The notes beneath the pieces were generated by a model that worked only from the letters and a program-made list of their open reading frames with translations, was not told the origin of the DNA and did no database searches. From NCBI GenBank assembly GCA_042218715.1, contig JBDGQU010000071.1:1-16104 (forward strand): DNA of 16,104 nucleotides, read 5' to 3'. Origin of the DNA: JAGXLP01 sp042218715 (GTDB lineage Bacteria; Bipolaricaulota; Bipolaricaulia; M55B111). The position numbers and the translations under genes were made by a program. Below, piece by piece: positions 8,488 to 15,590 of the stretch (the stretch's first letter is position 1; each line of letters starts with the position of its first letter).

Positions 8488-8512
8488 GACCCCGCCCGGA
8501 GAAGGCGGGGCC
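8488..8512 (-). promoter_or_regulatory. GC-rich hairpin between malE and malF
   Basis: GACCCCGCC and GGCGGGGCC on the plus strand are arms around a 7-nt loop. In the minus-strand RNA they pair over 9 bp, with one G-U. Six bases (TTTACT) separate the stem from the malF ATG. The SD-like AGGTGAT lies at 8516-8522, just upstream of the stem. Possible roles are attenuation or mRNA stabilisation that keeps the binding protein in excess over the permeases, and a fold that brings the SD near the ATG. The short U-run makes it a poor full terminator. Confidence 0.65.
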
Positions 8513-8527
8513 GTTATCACCTGTGCA

Positions 8528-9715
8528 CTATTTTATTGATTGTTTGATTGCCTTAACAGCATCGTCCATCGCAGCCTGGGGCTCCTGTTTCTGCTGGGAA
8601 ATTAGCTGCAATTTATTTCCGAGGTTTGCCCAAACTGCGCCCATTTCGGGAATATTGGGCATTGGTATCCCCACCTTGGCACTTTCCGCAAATGCCGCCA
8701 CGACGGGATCGTCTTTTACTTTCTCCAGAGTCGGCTTGAATGCCGGTGGTCGTTTGTTTTTCTCGTAAATCGTCATCATCGCTTCGTTGGTAGCGATATA
8801 ATTCTTCAGGAATTCATTTGCCAGGACTTTATTTTTGCTGAACTGGCTGAGCATGAAGCCCTGCGCTCCGACAAACGGTTGCATTTGATTTCCGTCCATT
8901 GTCGGCAGCGGGGCAACACCGAAGTTGACACCGGCCTCCTTTATACTCGGTATCTCCCATGGGCCGGTCATGAAGATGGCAGCTTTGCCTTCTTTAAACA
9001 AGCTGGCGGCGGTACCGTAGCCAATTCCCTGGGGGAGTAGGCCCTTTTCGTACATGGCGTCAAGTTTCTTCAATCCCTTAACTGCCCCTTTGTTATTCAA
9101 ACCAATATTGGTAGGATCGAATCCCCCGTCGTACTTAAATATGTAACCGCCGTAGGCACTGATAAAGGGGAATGTGTGATAAGGATCGCCGGTACCGGGA
9201 TAGACGAATCCGTAAGTCTTCTTTTCCGGATTTGTAAATTTTTCCGAAATTTCCACGACTTTTTCCCAAGTTTTTGGCTCTTCCGGAACCATATCCTTGT
9301 TATAGATCAGGGCAATGGATTCGTAAGCATAAGGCAATCCGTATATCTTATTGTCGTATGTAAATCCTTCTATGGAGACGTCCACAAATTTGTCCTTTAT
9401 GTCCTTCATATAAAGCAATGAATCTATCAATCCGTTCTGGGCCAGTTCACCAATCCAGTCGTGCGCTCCGATCAATATATCAGGACCTTTCCCGGCCGGA
9501 CCGGCTTTTTCGAGCTTGGAACGCATATCGCCGAACGGTACCTGGACCAGTTCCACCTTAACGCCGTAATCTTTCTCAAATTGTTTAGCTATTGGTTTCA
9601 GAGCAGTTATCCTTTCATCGCCCCAGATCTTCAATTTGCCGGCAGTTGAACCAAGCGCCGCCACACTGCTAAATAAGAACAATAGGGTCAAGAAGAGCAC
9701 TAAGAACTTTTTCAA
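8528..9715 (-). CDS. malE: Maltose/maltodextrin ABC transporter substrate-binding protein, MalE type
   Basis: This is an exported solute-binding protein that delivers maltodextrins to MalFG. Its N-terminus is KKFLVLFLTLLFLFSSVAA, a signal peptide with no lipobox cysteine. The mature protein begins near KLKIWGDERITALKP and follows the MalE/SBP-1 pattern, including KGPDILIGAHDWIGELA, YGLPYAYESIALIYNKD, AAIFMTGPWEIP and GVAPLPTM. I choose the TTG at 9713-9715. AAGGAG lies 8 bases before it (after AAGGAG the bases are TGATGCAA). The in-frame ATG at 9719-9721 is only 2 bases from that SD, and the GTG at 9722-9724 directly abuts it. An ATG start would add two residues. The 136-bp region upstream carries an orphan SD and a short palindrome. 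Confidence 0.93.
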   Translation of the reverse strand: MKKFLVLFLTLLFLFSSVAALGSTAGKLKIWGDERITALKPIAKQFEKDYGVKVELVQVPFGDMRSKLEKAGPAGKGPDILIGAHDWIGELAQNGLIDSLLYMKDIKDKFVDVSIEGFTYDNKIYGLPYAYESIALIYNKDMVPEEPKTWEKVVEISEKFTNPEKKTYGFVYPGTGDPYHTFPFISAYGGYIFKYDGGFDPTNIGLNNKGAVKGLKKLDAMYEKGLLPQGIGYGTAASLFKEGKAAIFMTGPWEIPSIKEAGVNFGVAPLPTMDGNQMQPFVGAQGFMLSQFSKNKVLANEFLKNYIATNEAMMTIYEKNKRPPAFKPTLEKVKDDPVVAAFAESAKVGIPMPNIPEMGAVWANLGNKLQLISQQKQEPQAAMDDAVKAIKQSIK

Positions 9716-9755
9716 TTGCATCACTCCTTTTTGTTATGGTGTTGAGAATTGAATG

Positions 9756-9773
9756 GTTTACTTTGCTTTAAAC
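9756..9773. promoter_or_regulatory. Candidate operator upstream of malE
   Basis: GTTTACTTTGCTTTAAAC has exact 5-bp inverted ends (GTTTA/TAAAC) with an 8-nt centre and lies about 41 bases upstream of the malE TTG. It shares a TTTACTTTG-like core with the palindrome downstream of the ROK-gene promoter (14120-14138), so it may be a site for that regulator. The similarity is short and could be chance in AT-rich sequence. Confidence 0.3.
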
Positions 9774-9795
9774 GAATGAGACTTGTCTTGCGGCT

Positions 9796-9805
9796 ATCAC
9801 CTCCT
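9796..9805 (-). promoter_or_regulatory. Orphan extended Shine-Dalgarno in the malE leader
   Basis: The minus strand reads AGGAGGTGAT, a 10-base exact complement of the usual bacterial 16S rRNA 3' end. No ATG, GTG or TTG follows within the normal spacing (next bases AGCCGCAAGAC). The real malE start is about 80 bases downstream and has its own SD. It resembles the stabilising SD elements described for Bacillus cry3A leaders, where a bound 30S subunit protects the 5' end of the mRNA. Confidence 0.5.
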
Positions 9806-9837
9806 GGGTTTTATCTTCTTTAGCTCACGCACACCTA

Positions 9838-9862
9838 ATCCCTTAGCAAAAAAATCAGCTTA
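9838..9862 (-). terminator. Weak hairpin plus T-run at the end of the amylopullulanase gene
   Basis: Around the amylopullulanase stop codon, AGTCGG and CTGATT can pair (two G-U pairs) across TTAAG, followed by a run of seven T on the minus strand. The stem is weak, so termination would be partial at best and read-through into malE is likely. Confidence 0.25.
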
Positions 9863-12802
9863 ACCGACTTCGTAAGGTTCGAGGACGGGATAAGTCCCCT
9901 TTTCCTGGTCGTAACTGCTAAGAATTTCCTTTTGCCTTCCTTCCGGAGCCAGGTAATCGTAAACGTTCGACGAAACCATTGGCGCCTTTTTACCGCCGCC
10001 CTGCCAGGTCGAAGCTTTTTCCTGCACGGCTCTGATATGGTCTTTGCCGTAACCGTCCTGAGAAAAGATCATGAGATAATGGCCGCCTTTGACTGAAGGC
10101 AACAGTTTTTTGGGTAGGCCGACTATCACCTTCCTTTCCTTCACTTTCGACGAGACGTTGATCTTGTATTTTTCACCCTCTTTGGTGACGAACTCTCGGC
10201 CGTAACCGGGCCACCCAGCTATCTTGATAAAGTAATCCCAGGGGTTTTCGGGGTCGAATCTCACATGGGCGCCTTTTTTATATGTTTCGGTTTGTCCGCC
10301 CTTTTCAGTGTCCAGATAGAGGTTGATCAGTTGATGACTGAAACCGAGCGGAGCGGACCAGGGATTAGTCATCGCGCCAAAATCGAAGGTGAAAACCCAT
10401 TTTTCTCCACTGTCGTATATTTCGTATTTTTGCAAGTCAAAAAGTCCTTTATGTTCGAATACTGGAGCTTTGGGGTAGGTATAACTTCCCGGTCCGTAAT
10501 CGTCTCCTTTCTGATCCGCAACGCTAAATATCCTTTTTCCGCTTATTGGTTTCGGGATTTTAGTTATGACCGGCCTCTTTGGGGAAGTAGCCAGCTGTTT
10601 GGCGTCTTTTCTCTTTTCCAGGCTCATCCTGAAGGTAAAGTTCTCTTCCGGTTTGATTCCAATCGTTTCGTAGGGAAACTTGAACTCTATTATTTTCCCT
10701 ACTTTTGCTTTTCTGCGGGAGAGGTTTGCTATGCTGCTGGCGAATTTCCATCCTCCTTCGCCGTCGGATTTATACAGAAAAACGTTCCAGGAGCCGCCCT
10801 TTTCCACGTCTTCCAAATGAAGAGACACGACCTGTGACAGTCCGAATCCCAGAGGTACACCCCCGTAGCGAGTATTAACGTTTGCGTCTGAACCCCCGCT
10901 GAAATACAGGTTAAAGCTGAAATCTTTACCGATCAACGTAGCTGCTTTGACTTTAGTGTTTACCCGGACGAAGAGATTATTTGGACCATAACCCAGGTCA
11001 AAACCGCTGAAATATTTGTTTTCGCTTGCTCTGAAGTGCGCGGCACCCTTCCATTCATCCGGCGATGAGGTGCGTCCGTCCAACTTTACTTTGACTTTTC
11101 CCAGGCTCTTTGAGACGGGGGACAGTTTTTTCACATAAAGTTTTCTCGGTATTTCAGCCTCTTTTGCTCCTGCTTCCCTGTAAGCATTGATCAGATGAGT
11201 CTTGAATAAGGAGTCGAACACCTCGTCGTTGCCGGAATCCTTGTCCGTTCCGTACCACCAGAACCAATCGCTTCCTTCCGCGGCGTAGATTGCTTCCTTT
11301 GCTTGGGGATTCACTGAACCCTCTTCGACCTTATTTTTTGCCTCGACCAGCCAGTTCCAGGCGCGGTTTTCTTCCGTTTCACCCTTCCAGGTGGATAGGT
11401 CGCCCGCCCAGGAACCCGTGGCCAGTTCCTCGATTTCCGTAGCTTCCACTTTTTGATTGGATATAAAAGCCCCCGGTGTAGTTGTTTTTACCCAGGCAGC
11501 TTCGGATAACTGTCGGTAAAGTTCCCTCAGGAAACTTCTGCCGTTATTCGGGTATCCAGCCATAAACATCCAGTTTTCGCCGTCCATAGCAACTGTCAGC
11601 AGTTTGTCCTCCGGATTTTCCAGTTTTCTCCGGGTTTGTTTTAGCTCGTTCATAAAGTCGTTGACGGCCCAGCTGGTGGGTTTGTTGCCGTAGCTAAAAC
11701 TTACCTTGTTTGAAAGATCGCTTTGACGGAAAAATATGTAAGCGCTACCTGCTTTGCTCGTAACCTTGTAAGATTCCGTCAGCTCACTTACACTCGGGGT
11801 GCTTCTGATACTATCAGCCAGCACTCCTTCGTCTGATACAAACCAGTCGAAACCGGTTTCCACCACGGGACCAACCATATTCTGACTCACCGCCTGTTCC
11901 GGAGGCCACAAACCAGAAGGTGCTTCACCAAAAACGTCCTTATAAAGATCCTTTGCCGTCTTTAATTGGGTCATTGTATCTTTTCGCCAGACTTCCTTCT
12001 TCACTCCGCTCCATCCGTCGCTCATCAGGAGTGGAAGTATCGGATGGTAATAAGGGCTAGTTATAATTTCTGATCCTTGTCTCTGAGCCTCTTTATACTG
12101 ATCCAGAAGGTCAGCGCAGATTTTTTTCTGTACTCTAATTATTTCAATTATATCATTACGGTCGAAATGTTTTTTTTCGTGTAGATCATTCAGCCCGTAT
12201 TTTTCGTGGAGAGAGGGGGTTATCTGCCAGAGAAAGAATAAAGCTGAGAGATCCGTAATTTCTTGTTCTGTCAGTTGCCTGTTAGCCGCAATCTCTTTTA
12301 GTTCGGCGTACCGGGCGGAGAAGTATGGATCGTCAGAATCGTTGTCGAGCATATAGCCATTTAACCAGAAGAACTCTTCCCTTATCTTATTTTTTTCGGC
12401 CCGCGTCAGTTCTTCCGCCGGTTTAAGAGCAAGTCTCAGATGAGTATCGTTAGCTCCGATATACCTGTAAACGCCGCCCTTTGCGGCTTCCGCGTCAGTC
12501 GTTTCCCCGTAGTCCCTTATCTGCTGAATCAAACTTGGAACGAGATTATAGGTAACCCGGAGATCCTCGAATTGGTTAGTGATTGACGGGCTATCGTAGT
12601 ATTCCTGAACCGCGTGAACACGCACCCATGGTAATTTGTAAGAACCGGTTGATGCATCTCTGTAAAGAGGTTGATGCTGGTGCCAGATGAGGGCAAGGTT
12701 CAGTTGACCCTTTTCATGGGACGCTCCCGCCTGAACCCAGGTACCCAAAACCGTTAGTGAAAGGACTAGGAACAAAACAACCAACGATCGCCTATTTTTC
12801 AT
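9860..12802 (-). CDS. Secreted GH57 amylopullulanase with tandem C-terminal beta-sandwich modules
   Basis: This 980-residue exported enzyme cuts alpha-1,4 and probably alpha-1,6 links of starch, pullulan and glycogen. A signal peptide (1-25, VLFLVLSLTVLG core, ending VQA) precedes the GH57 domain. Its five conserved regions are HQHQP (41-45), EIITSPYYHPI (245-255), GLWPPE (297-302, nucleophile E302), AMDGENW (405-411, acid/base D407) and AEGSDWFWWYG (508-518). The C-terminal ~400 residues hold two beta-rich modules resembling glucodextranase C-terminal/DOMON-type domains, at about 555-740 and 765-955 (for example NPWSAPLGFSHQLINLYLD). These are common in GH57 amylopullulanases and probably bind glucan. 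No S-layer or other anchor is visible. The ATG at 12800-12802 follows AAGGGGGG. Next upstream is the ROK regulator, 64 bases away; downstream is malE. Pure pullulanase or alpha-amylase activity cannot be excluded from sequence. Confidence 0.93.
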   Translation of the reverse strand: MKNRRSLVVLFLVLSLTVLGTWVQAGASHEKGQLNLALIWHQHQPLYRDASTGSYKLPWVRVHAVQEYYDSPSITNQFEDLRVTYNLVPSLIQQIRDYGETTDAEAAKGGVYRYIGANDTHLRLALKPAEELTRAEKNKIREEFFWLNGYMLDNDSDDPYFSARYAELKEIAANRQLTEQEITDLSALFFLWQITPSLHEKYGLNDLHEKKHFDRNDIIEIIRVQKKICADLLDQYKEAQRQGSEIITSPYYHPILPLLMSDGWSGVKKEVWRKDTMTQLKTAKDLYKDVFGEAPSGLWPPEQAVSQNMVGPVVETGFDWFVSDEGVLADSIRSTPSVSELTESYKVTSKAGSAYIFFRQSDLSNKVSFSYGNKPTSWAVNDFMNELKQTRRKLENPEDKLLTVAMDGENWMFMAGYPNNGRSFLRELYRQLSEAAWVKTTTPGAFISNQKVEATEIEELATGSWAGDLSTWKGETEENRAWNWLVEAKNKVEEGSVNPQAKEAIYAAEGSDWFWWYGTDKDSGNDEVFDSLFKTHLINAYREAGAKEAEIPRKLYVKKLSPVSKSLGKVKVKLDGRTSSPDEWKGAAHFRASENKYFSGFDLGYGPNNLFVRVNTKVKAATLIGKDFSFNLYFSGGSDANVNTRYGGVPLGFGLSQVVSLHLEDVEKGGSWNVFLYKSDGEGGWKFASSIANLSRRKAKVGKIIEFKFPYETIGIKPEENFTFRMSLEKRKDAKQLATSPKRPVITKIPKPISGKRIFSVADQKGDDYGPGSYTYPKAPVFEHKGLFDLQKYEIYDSGEKWVFTFDFGAMTNPWSAPLGFSHQLINLYLDTEKGGQTETYKKGAHVRFDPENPWDYFIKIAGWPGYGREFVTKEGEKYKINVSSKVKERKVIVGLPKKLLPSVKGGHYLMIFSQDGYGKDHIRAVQEKASTWQGGGKKAPMVSSNVYDYLAPEGRQKEILSSYDQEKGTYPVLEPYEVG

Positions 12803-12866
12803 TTCGTCCCCCCTTAAGTACGATAGTATTTGGATTGAAGGAATTACTAAGTTTAAAATTTAATTT

Positions 12867-14090
12867 TCATATCCTCTCTGTACGGGTTGCTTGATCGCCG
12901 GAATTCGTCTTCACCTTTCTGTTTAAAGGTAGACGTAGGAAATTGCGGATGGCTAAGATGGCAGCGCCGATTAACCAGCCTTCCTTACCCAGTTCCGCCT
13001 TCACTATCTTTAACTTTTTCGCCTCCTGGGGAAAGGAGTGGTTTAATATTTCTTCTTCCATGCTGGGCATAAAGTAATCCGACTGGCTGAGCCTTTCCCC
13101 GCCAAGTACCACCGCTTCCGGATTTAGAGTATTAACCAGGTTTTTAACCCCCAGACCCAGGTTATGCCCCATGCTCTCCCAAACGTCGATCGCTTTCTCG
13201 TGGCCGTCTTCCGCTAGTTTAGCCAGGTTTTCCGTAGAGATAGGTTTTAAACCTTTACTCTCCATTTCCTGTTCCAGGTAGTAGTCCGAAGCCAGAGCTT
13301 CAAGGCAACCATTTTCACCGCAACGGCATAGTGGACCATCAGGATCCAGAGTAATGTGTCCTATTTCTCCAGCTCCGCCCAACGAGCCTCGGTAGAGTTC
13401 GCCGTCAATCATCAAACCGGCACCGACCCCTTCGCCAACAGTGACACAAATCAGATTTTCAAAGTCTTTTCCGGCACCAAGCCAGCTTTCTGCGAGGGTG
13501 AGCGCGTTTACGTCGTTATCGACCGTAACCGGTGTAGAGATTTTCGATTTCAATGCCCTTCTGATTCCCAGCTCCTTCCAGTTGAGAATTGGGCTATAAA
13601 TAATCTCACCGGAGGGTGAAATTAAGCCCGAAACTCCGATCCCTATTCCGACTATTTCGTTGAGATCGGAATAGGTCTCAAAGTCCTCTTCGATATATCT
13701 TATAACCTCCTCTGGGTTAGGGTGTTCCGGATATCGGGTTCTGTTTCCCGCTATCTTGTTTGTCCTTAAATCGTAGAGGCCCGTTATTACACACCTGGAT
13801 TCTATTTTTACTCCCATTACATGTCCGAAGTCCTCGTTTATATCGAGAAGCGTGGGTTTCCTTCCTCCGGTGGATTTCCCAACCCCTACTTCCTCTACCA
13901 AGCCGGCCGAAATGAGTTTGGCAGTGATATTTGAGATAGTTGGACGAGCTAGATCCGTGTGTTTTGCTATCTCCGTCCTGGACTTTGCTCCCTTGTCGTA
14001 AAGCAGGGAAGTTACGGCCCGGGTGTTCAAGTCGTGCATTAGGTCTCGACTGATACTGCCCGATCCGTCCTGGTTCGGGAGATCTTTCAT
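12867..14090 (-). CDS. ROK-family transcriptional repressor (XylR/NagC/Mlc type)
   Basis: This 407-residue regulator has a winged helix-turn-helix at about 20-85 (SRTEIAKHTDLARPTISNIT, wing GGRKPTLLDI) and a C-terminal ROK sugar-kinase-like domain. Seen motifs are GIGVSGLISPSG (150-161), DNDVNALTLAES (191-202) and the zinc site GHITLDPDG with C-x-C-G-x2-G-C-L-E (H245, C255, C257, C262). Family members bind a sugar or sugar phosphate in the ROK domain and release their operator. The ATG at 14088-14090 has GAGGT seven bases upstream. The gene precedes the amylopullulanase by 64 bases, so it probably controls the starch block and perhaps itself. A palindrome overlaps its promoter. The inducer (maltose, glucose or another) cannot be told. 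Confidence 0.93.
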   Translation of the reverse strand: MKDLPNQDGSGSISRDLMHDLNTRAVTSLLYDKGAKSRTEIAKHTDLARPTISNITAKLISAGLVEEVGVGKSTGGRKPTLLDINEDFGHVMGVKIESRCVITGLYDLRTNKIAGNRTRYPEHPNPEEVIRYIEEDFETYSDLNEIVGIGIGVSGLISPSGEIIYSPILNWKELGIRRALKSKISTPVTVDNDVNALTLAESWLGAGKDFENLICVTVGEGVGAGLMIDGELYRGSLGGAGEIGHITLDPDGPLCRCGENGCLEALASDYYLEQEMESKGLKPISTENLAKLAEDGHEKAIDVWESMGHNLGLGVKNLVNTLNPEAVVLGGERLSQSDYFMPSMEEEILNHSFPQEAKKLKIVKAELGKEGWLIGAAILAIRNFLRLPLNRKVKTNSGDQATRTERI

Positions 14091-14119
14091 TTTTTTACCT
14101 CGGACTTTGGACTTTCTTT

Positions 14120-14138
14120 CTTAATTTACAAAAGTAAG
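14120..14138. promoter_or_regulatory. Candidate ROK operator at the regulator promoter
   Basis: On the minus strand CTTACTTTTGTAAATTAAG is a 19-bp imperfect palindrome (7 of 9 arm positions pair). It starts at the 3' edge of the -10 box and covers the expected transcription start. Position and symmetry suit autoregulation by the ROK protein. No footprint or repeat family supports it beyond the partial similarity to 9756-9773. Confidence 0.35.
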
Positions 14139-14164
14139 TATAACACGGCTTAATAGAATTGCAA
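14137..14164 (-). promoter_or_regulatory. Sigma-A/sigma-70 type promoter of the ROK gene
   Basis: On the minus strand TTGCAA (14159-14164) and TATACT (14137-14142) are separated by 16 bases. The transcript would begin about 40 bases before the ROK ATG. It is the best-looking housekeeping promoter in the carbohydrate block and may serve the amylopullulanase as well. Confidence 0.55.
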
Positions 14165-14770
14165 ATAAACGTCTTTTAACTGTGTGATTGGGTTTACTCC
14201 AAATTTTGCTAAGAAGAAACGCATGTGAAAATGGTAAATGTAGACGGAGAGGAAGAGGAAGTCAAAATTTACGATATATCCGTAAACGAACCCATTGAGG
14301 AGTCAACTTTCGAGCCTGAGTAACTTTGCCTCTTTTGGCTTTTTGAACCAAAGCTAAAGTGGAGGGTCAGGGTAGGTTCTTTTAACATACTCGTAATATT
14401 ATAGACCCTTATAGGGAACATTGTAGCTCAACTAGCCGCCATTAACGAAGCCTTACCAAAAATCAAAAATATCCATTCCGCCAACTCTTTGTCAGAAATA
14501 GGCATTAAGGTATGACTATAACCACTTAATAGGAGAATTTAGTTTTGAAATGTTGGGATTAAAGAATAATCGGAAAATCTATCTTAGGTTAAATCGGAAG
14601 ATCCATATTAAATAAAGGCCTTGTAAGAGATTTCTCTCAAGTTAGTCAAAAATTGTAAGCAAGTTTTTTTGGACACCAGTTAAGCAGAGTTCTTCATGGA
14701 GCTACAATGCCCTAAACAATTGTGTAAAAAGTTTTTTCAAATCAGATCTATACCCGAATATCTCAAAGAT
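14165..14770. other. About 600 bp without a convincing gene; possible gene debris
   Basis: No ORF with a credible start and SD spans this stretch. Two short plus-strand frames have protein-like composition. One (14225-14323, 32 codons, acidic, ending STFEPE, stop) has no real SD. The other (14405-14515, 36 codons, no start, containing NIVAQLAAINEALPKI) ends in TGA. Neither is recognised, and both could be tails of deleted genes. Two imperfect direct repeats occur at 14568-14586 and 14592-14610. The rest is AT-rich with nothing identified. Confidence 0.4.
14568..14610. repeat. Imperfect 19-bp direct repeat, 24-bp period
   Basis: AATCGGAAAATCTATCTTA (14568-14586) and AATCGGAAGATCCATATTA (14592-14610) agree at 16 of 19 positions and are spaced 24 bases start to start. 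Two copies in a gene-free stretch could be a binding-site pair or a local duplication. Nothing further supports a function. Confidence 0.4.
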
Positions 14771-14771
14771 G

Positions 14772-14798
14772 AACTGAGGGGGGAAATCCCCCTCAGTT
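14772..14798. terminator. Strong hairpin ending the Tat-protein gene
   Basis: AACTGAGGGGG and CCCCCTCAGTT form an 11-bp perfect stem with a 5-nt loop. The hairpin begins 19 bases after the stop codon of the Tat-exported protein. The following bases on the minus strand (CATCTTTG) form only a weak T-tract, so it is an intrinsic terminator of moderate quality or a 3'-stabilising stem. The opposite strand has no T-tract. Confidence 0.65.
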
Positions 14799-14817
14799 TA
14801 TAAGTAAAAGGAAGAAA

Positions 14818-15408
14818 CTACCTCTCTTCAATCTTCAGGGCCTTGGGGAAGGTTTCTACCTTTTCGTCTCCAAACATCTTTAAAGCTCCGGCCCTTCCTT
14901 TCTTGTCCTTTGCCCTCATGTCGTAGGTCAACATTCCAGTGGAGGCACCGGGAGGAATCTTCCAGTGACCTGACCAGAAATAGATCTTTGGCGTTTCCTC
15001 CGGCGGATGCTTGCCGTGGTGTAAGTCTACTTTCTTACCATTTTCCAACTCCACTTGTAGATTTAATCCTCTCTTCTGTATCTCACCGTGGTCATTTATT
15101 TTCTTCCCCGTGTTTCCGCTAAATACCACCGCGTGCCAGACTATCGTCTCCCCTTTTTTGAAGGAGCTGGTCAACTCACAGGGGGCGCCCGTTCCCTCTA
15201 CTGCACCAGAGCCACCTTTCCTTACCTCCGCGACGATCACGTAATCCTGGCCTTCCTCGGTGGCGGCTTGGAAGTTGGTTACCGCAAGAGAGCTAAACGC
15301 AATGCCCCCGACTGCGGCCGCGGCACTCTTTATGAAGTCTCGCCGGTCAAGTTGGTCAAGAATACTTTTTTCTTCCGTCTCTTCGATTGGTTCAACTTCT
15401 TCATCCAT
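14818..15408 (-). CDS. Tat-exported protein of unknown function, beta-sandwich-like
   Basis: This 196-residue protein has an acidic N-terminal extension (1-20) and a twin-arginine signal (DRRDFIK at 21-27, then a hydrophobic alanine-rich stretch to about 43), so it is exported folded. The mature part alternates strand-like segments, such as GETIVWHAVVF (86-96) and DHGEI near 106-110. LHHGKHPPEE (129-138), IYFWSGHWKIPPGAST (142-157) and GMLTYDMRA (158-166) follow. The pattern suggests an Ig/PKD-like or cupredoxin-like fold. Histidines at 92, 107, 130, 131, 134 and 148 and one cysteine (77) could bind a metal, but no known copper or haem motif is seen. I do not recognise a characterised family. 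ATG 15406-15408 has GGGAGG seven bases upstream. It is separated from the starch genes by a hairpin and has its own promoter, so it is probably an independent unit. Confidence 0.85.
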   Translation of the reverse strand: MDEEVEPIEETEEKSILDQLDRRDFIKSAAAAVGGIAFSSLAVTNFQAATEEGQDYVIVAEVRKGGSGAVEGTGAPCELTSSFKKGETIVWHAVVFSGNTGKKINDHGEIQKRGLNLQVELENGKKVDLHHGKHPPEETPKIYFWSGHWKIPPGASTGMLTYDMRAKDKKGRAGALKMFGDEKVETFPKALKIEER

Positions 15409-15479
15409 ATTTTAACCTCCCTTATTTAATTTTGTTTATCGAACTCTGTGACCAACAGCCACTTAATTAGATCGAGACC

Positions 15480-15488
15480 ATCACCTCC
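15480..15488 (-). promoter_or_regulatory. Orphan extended Shine-Dalgarno in the Tat-gene leader
   Basis: The minus strand reads GGAGGTGAT, nine bases complementary to the 16S 3' end, about 71 bases upstream of the real start, which has its own SD. The only nearby start codon (the ATG in GTGATGG) overlaps the SD, and its frame stops after three codons. It parallels the site at 9796-9805 in sequence and distance. Confidence 0.5.
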
Positions 15489-15572
15489 CTAAATTAAACA
15501 AAAAATGCTGAACCCCAACTGTCAGTGCTGCTTGGATAGTCTAGAAGACAGACTGGATCGGTTTAACTATCA

Positions 15573-15590
15573 TTATAACAATTGTTATAA
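15573..15590. promoter_or_regulatory. Perfect 18-bp palindrome (operator) at the Tat-gene promoter
   Basis: TTATAACAATTGTTATAA is an exact 18-bp inverted repeat overlapping the probable -10 box. Its symmetry and position are those of a repressor operator. The AT-rich half-site resembles those of Fur/PerR and MarR family sites, but the even-length spacing does not match the PerR 7-1-7 consensus exactly, so the cognate regulator is not assigned. Confidence 0.6.

Noticed and set aside
8482..8520. Upstream GTG start for malF adding 13 residues
   Set aside because: It has no SD, the extension is proline/glycine-rich and encodes the hairpin, and the family N-terminus begins at the ATG.
9716..9724. 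GTG and ATG starts for malE
   Set aside because: They lie 0-2 bases from the SD; the TTG at 9713-9715 has an 8-base spacer and begins a typical signal peptide.
9725..9859. Catabolite-repression (cre) site before malE
   Set aside because: No match to the cre consensus around a central CG was found here or upstream of the ROK gene.
10265..10837. 190-codon open frame on the plus strand
   Set aside because: It is antisense to the amylopullulanase C-terminal modules; composition bias explains it.
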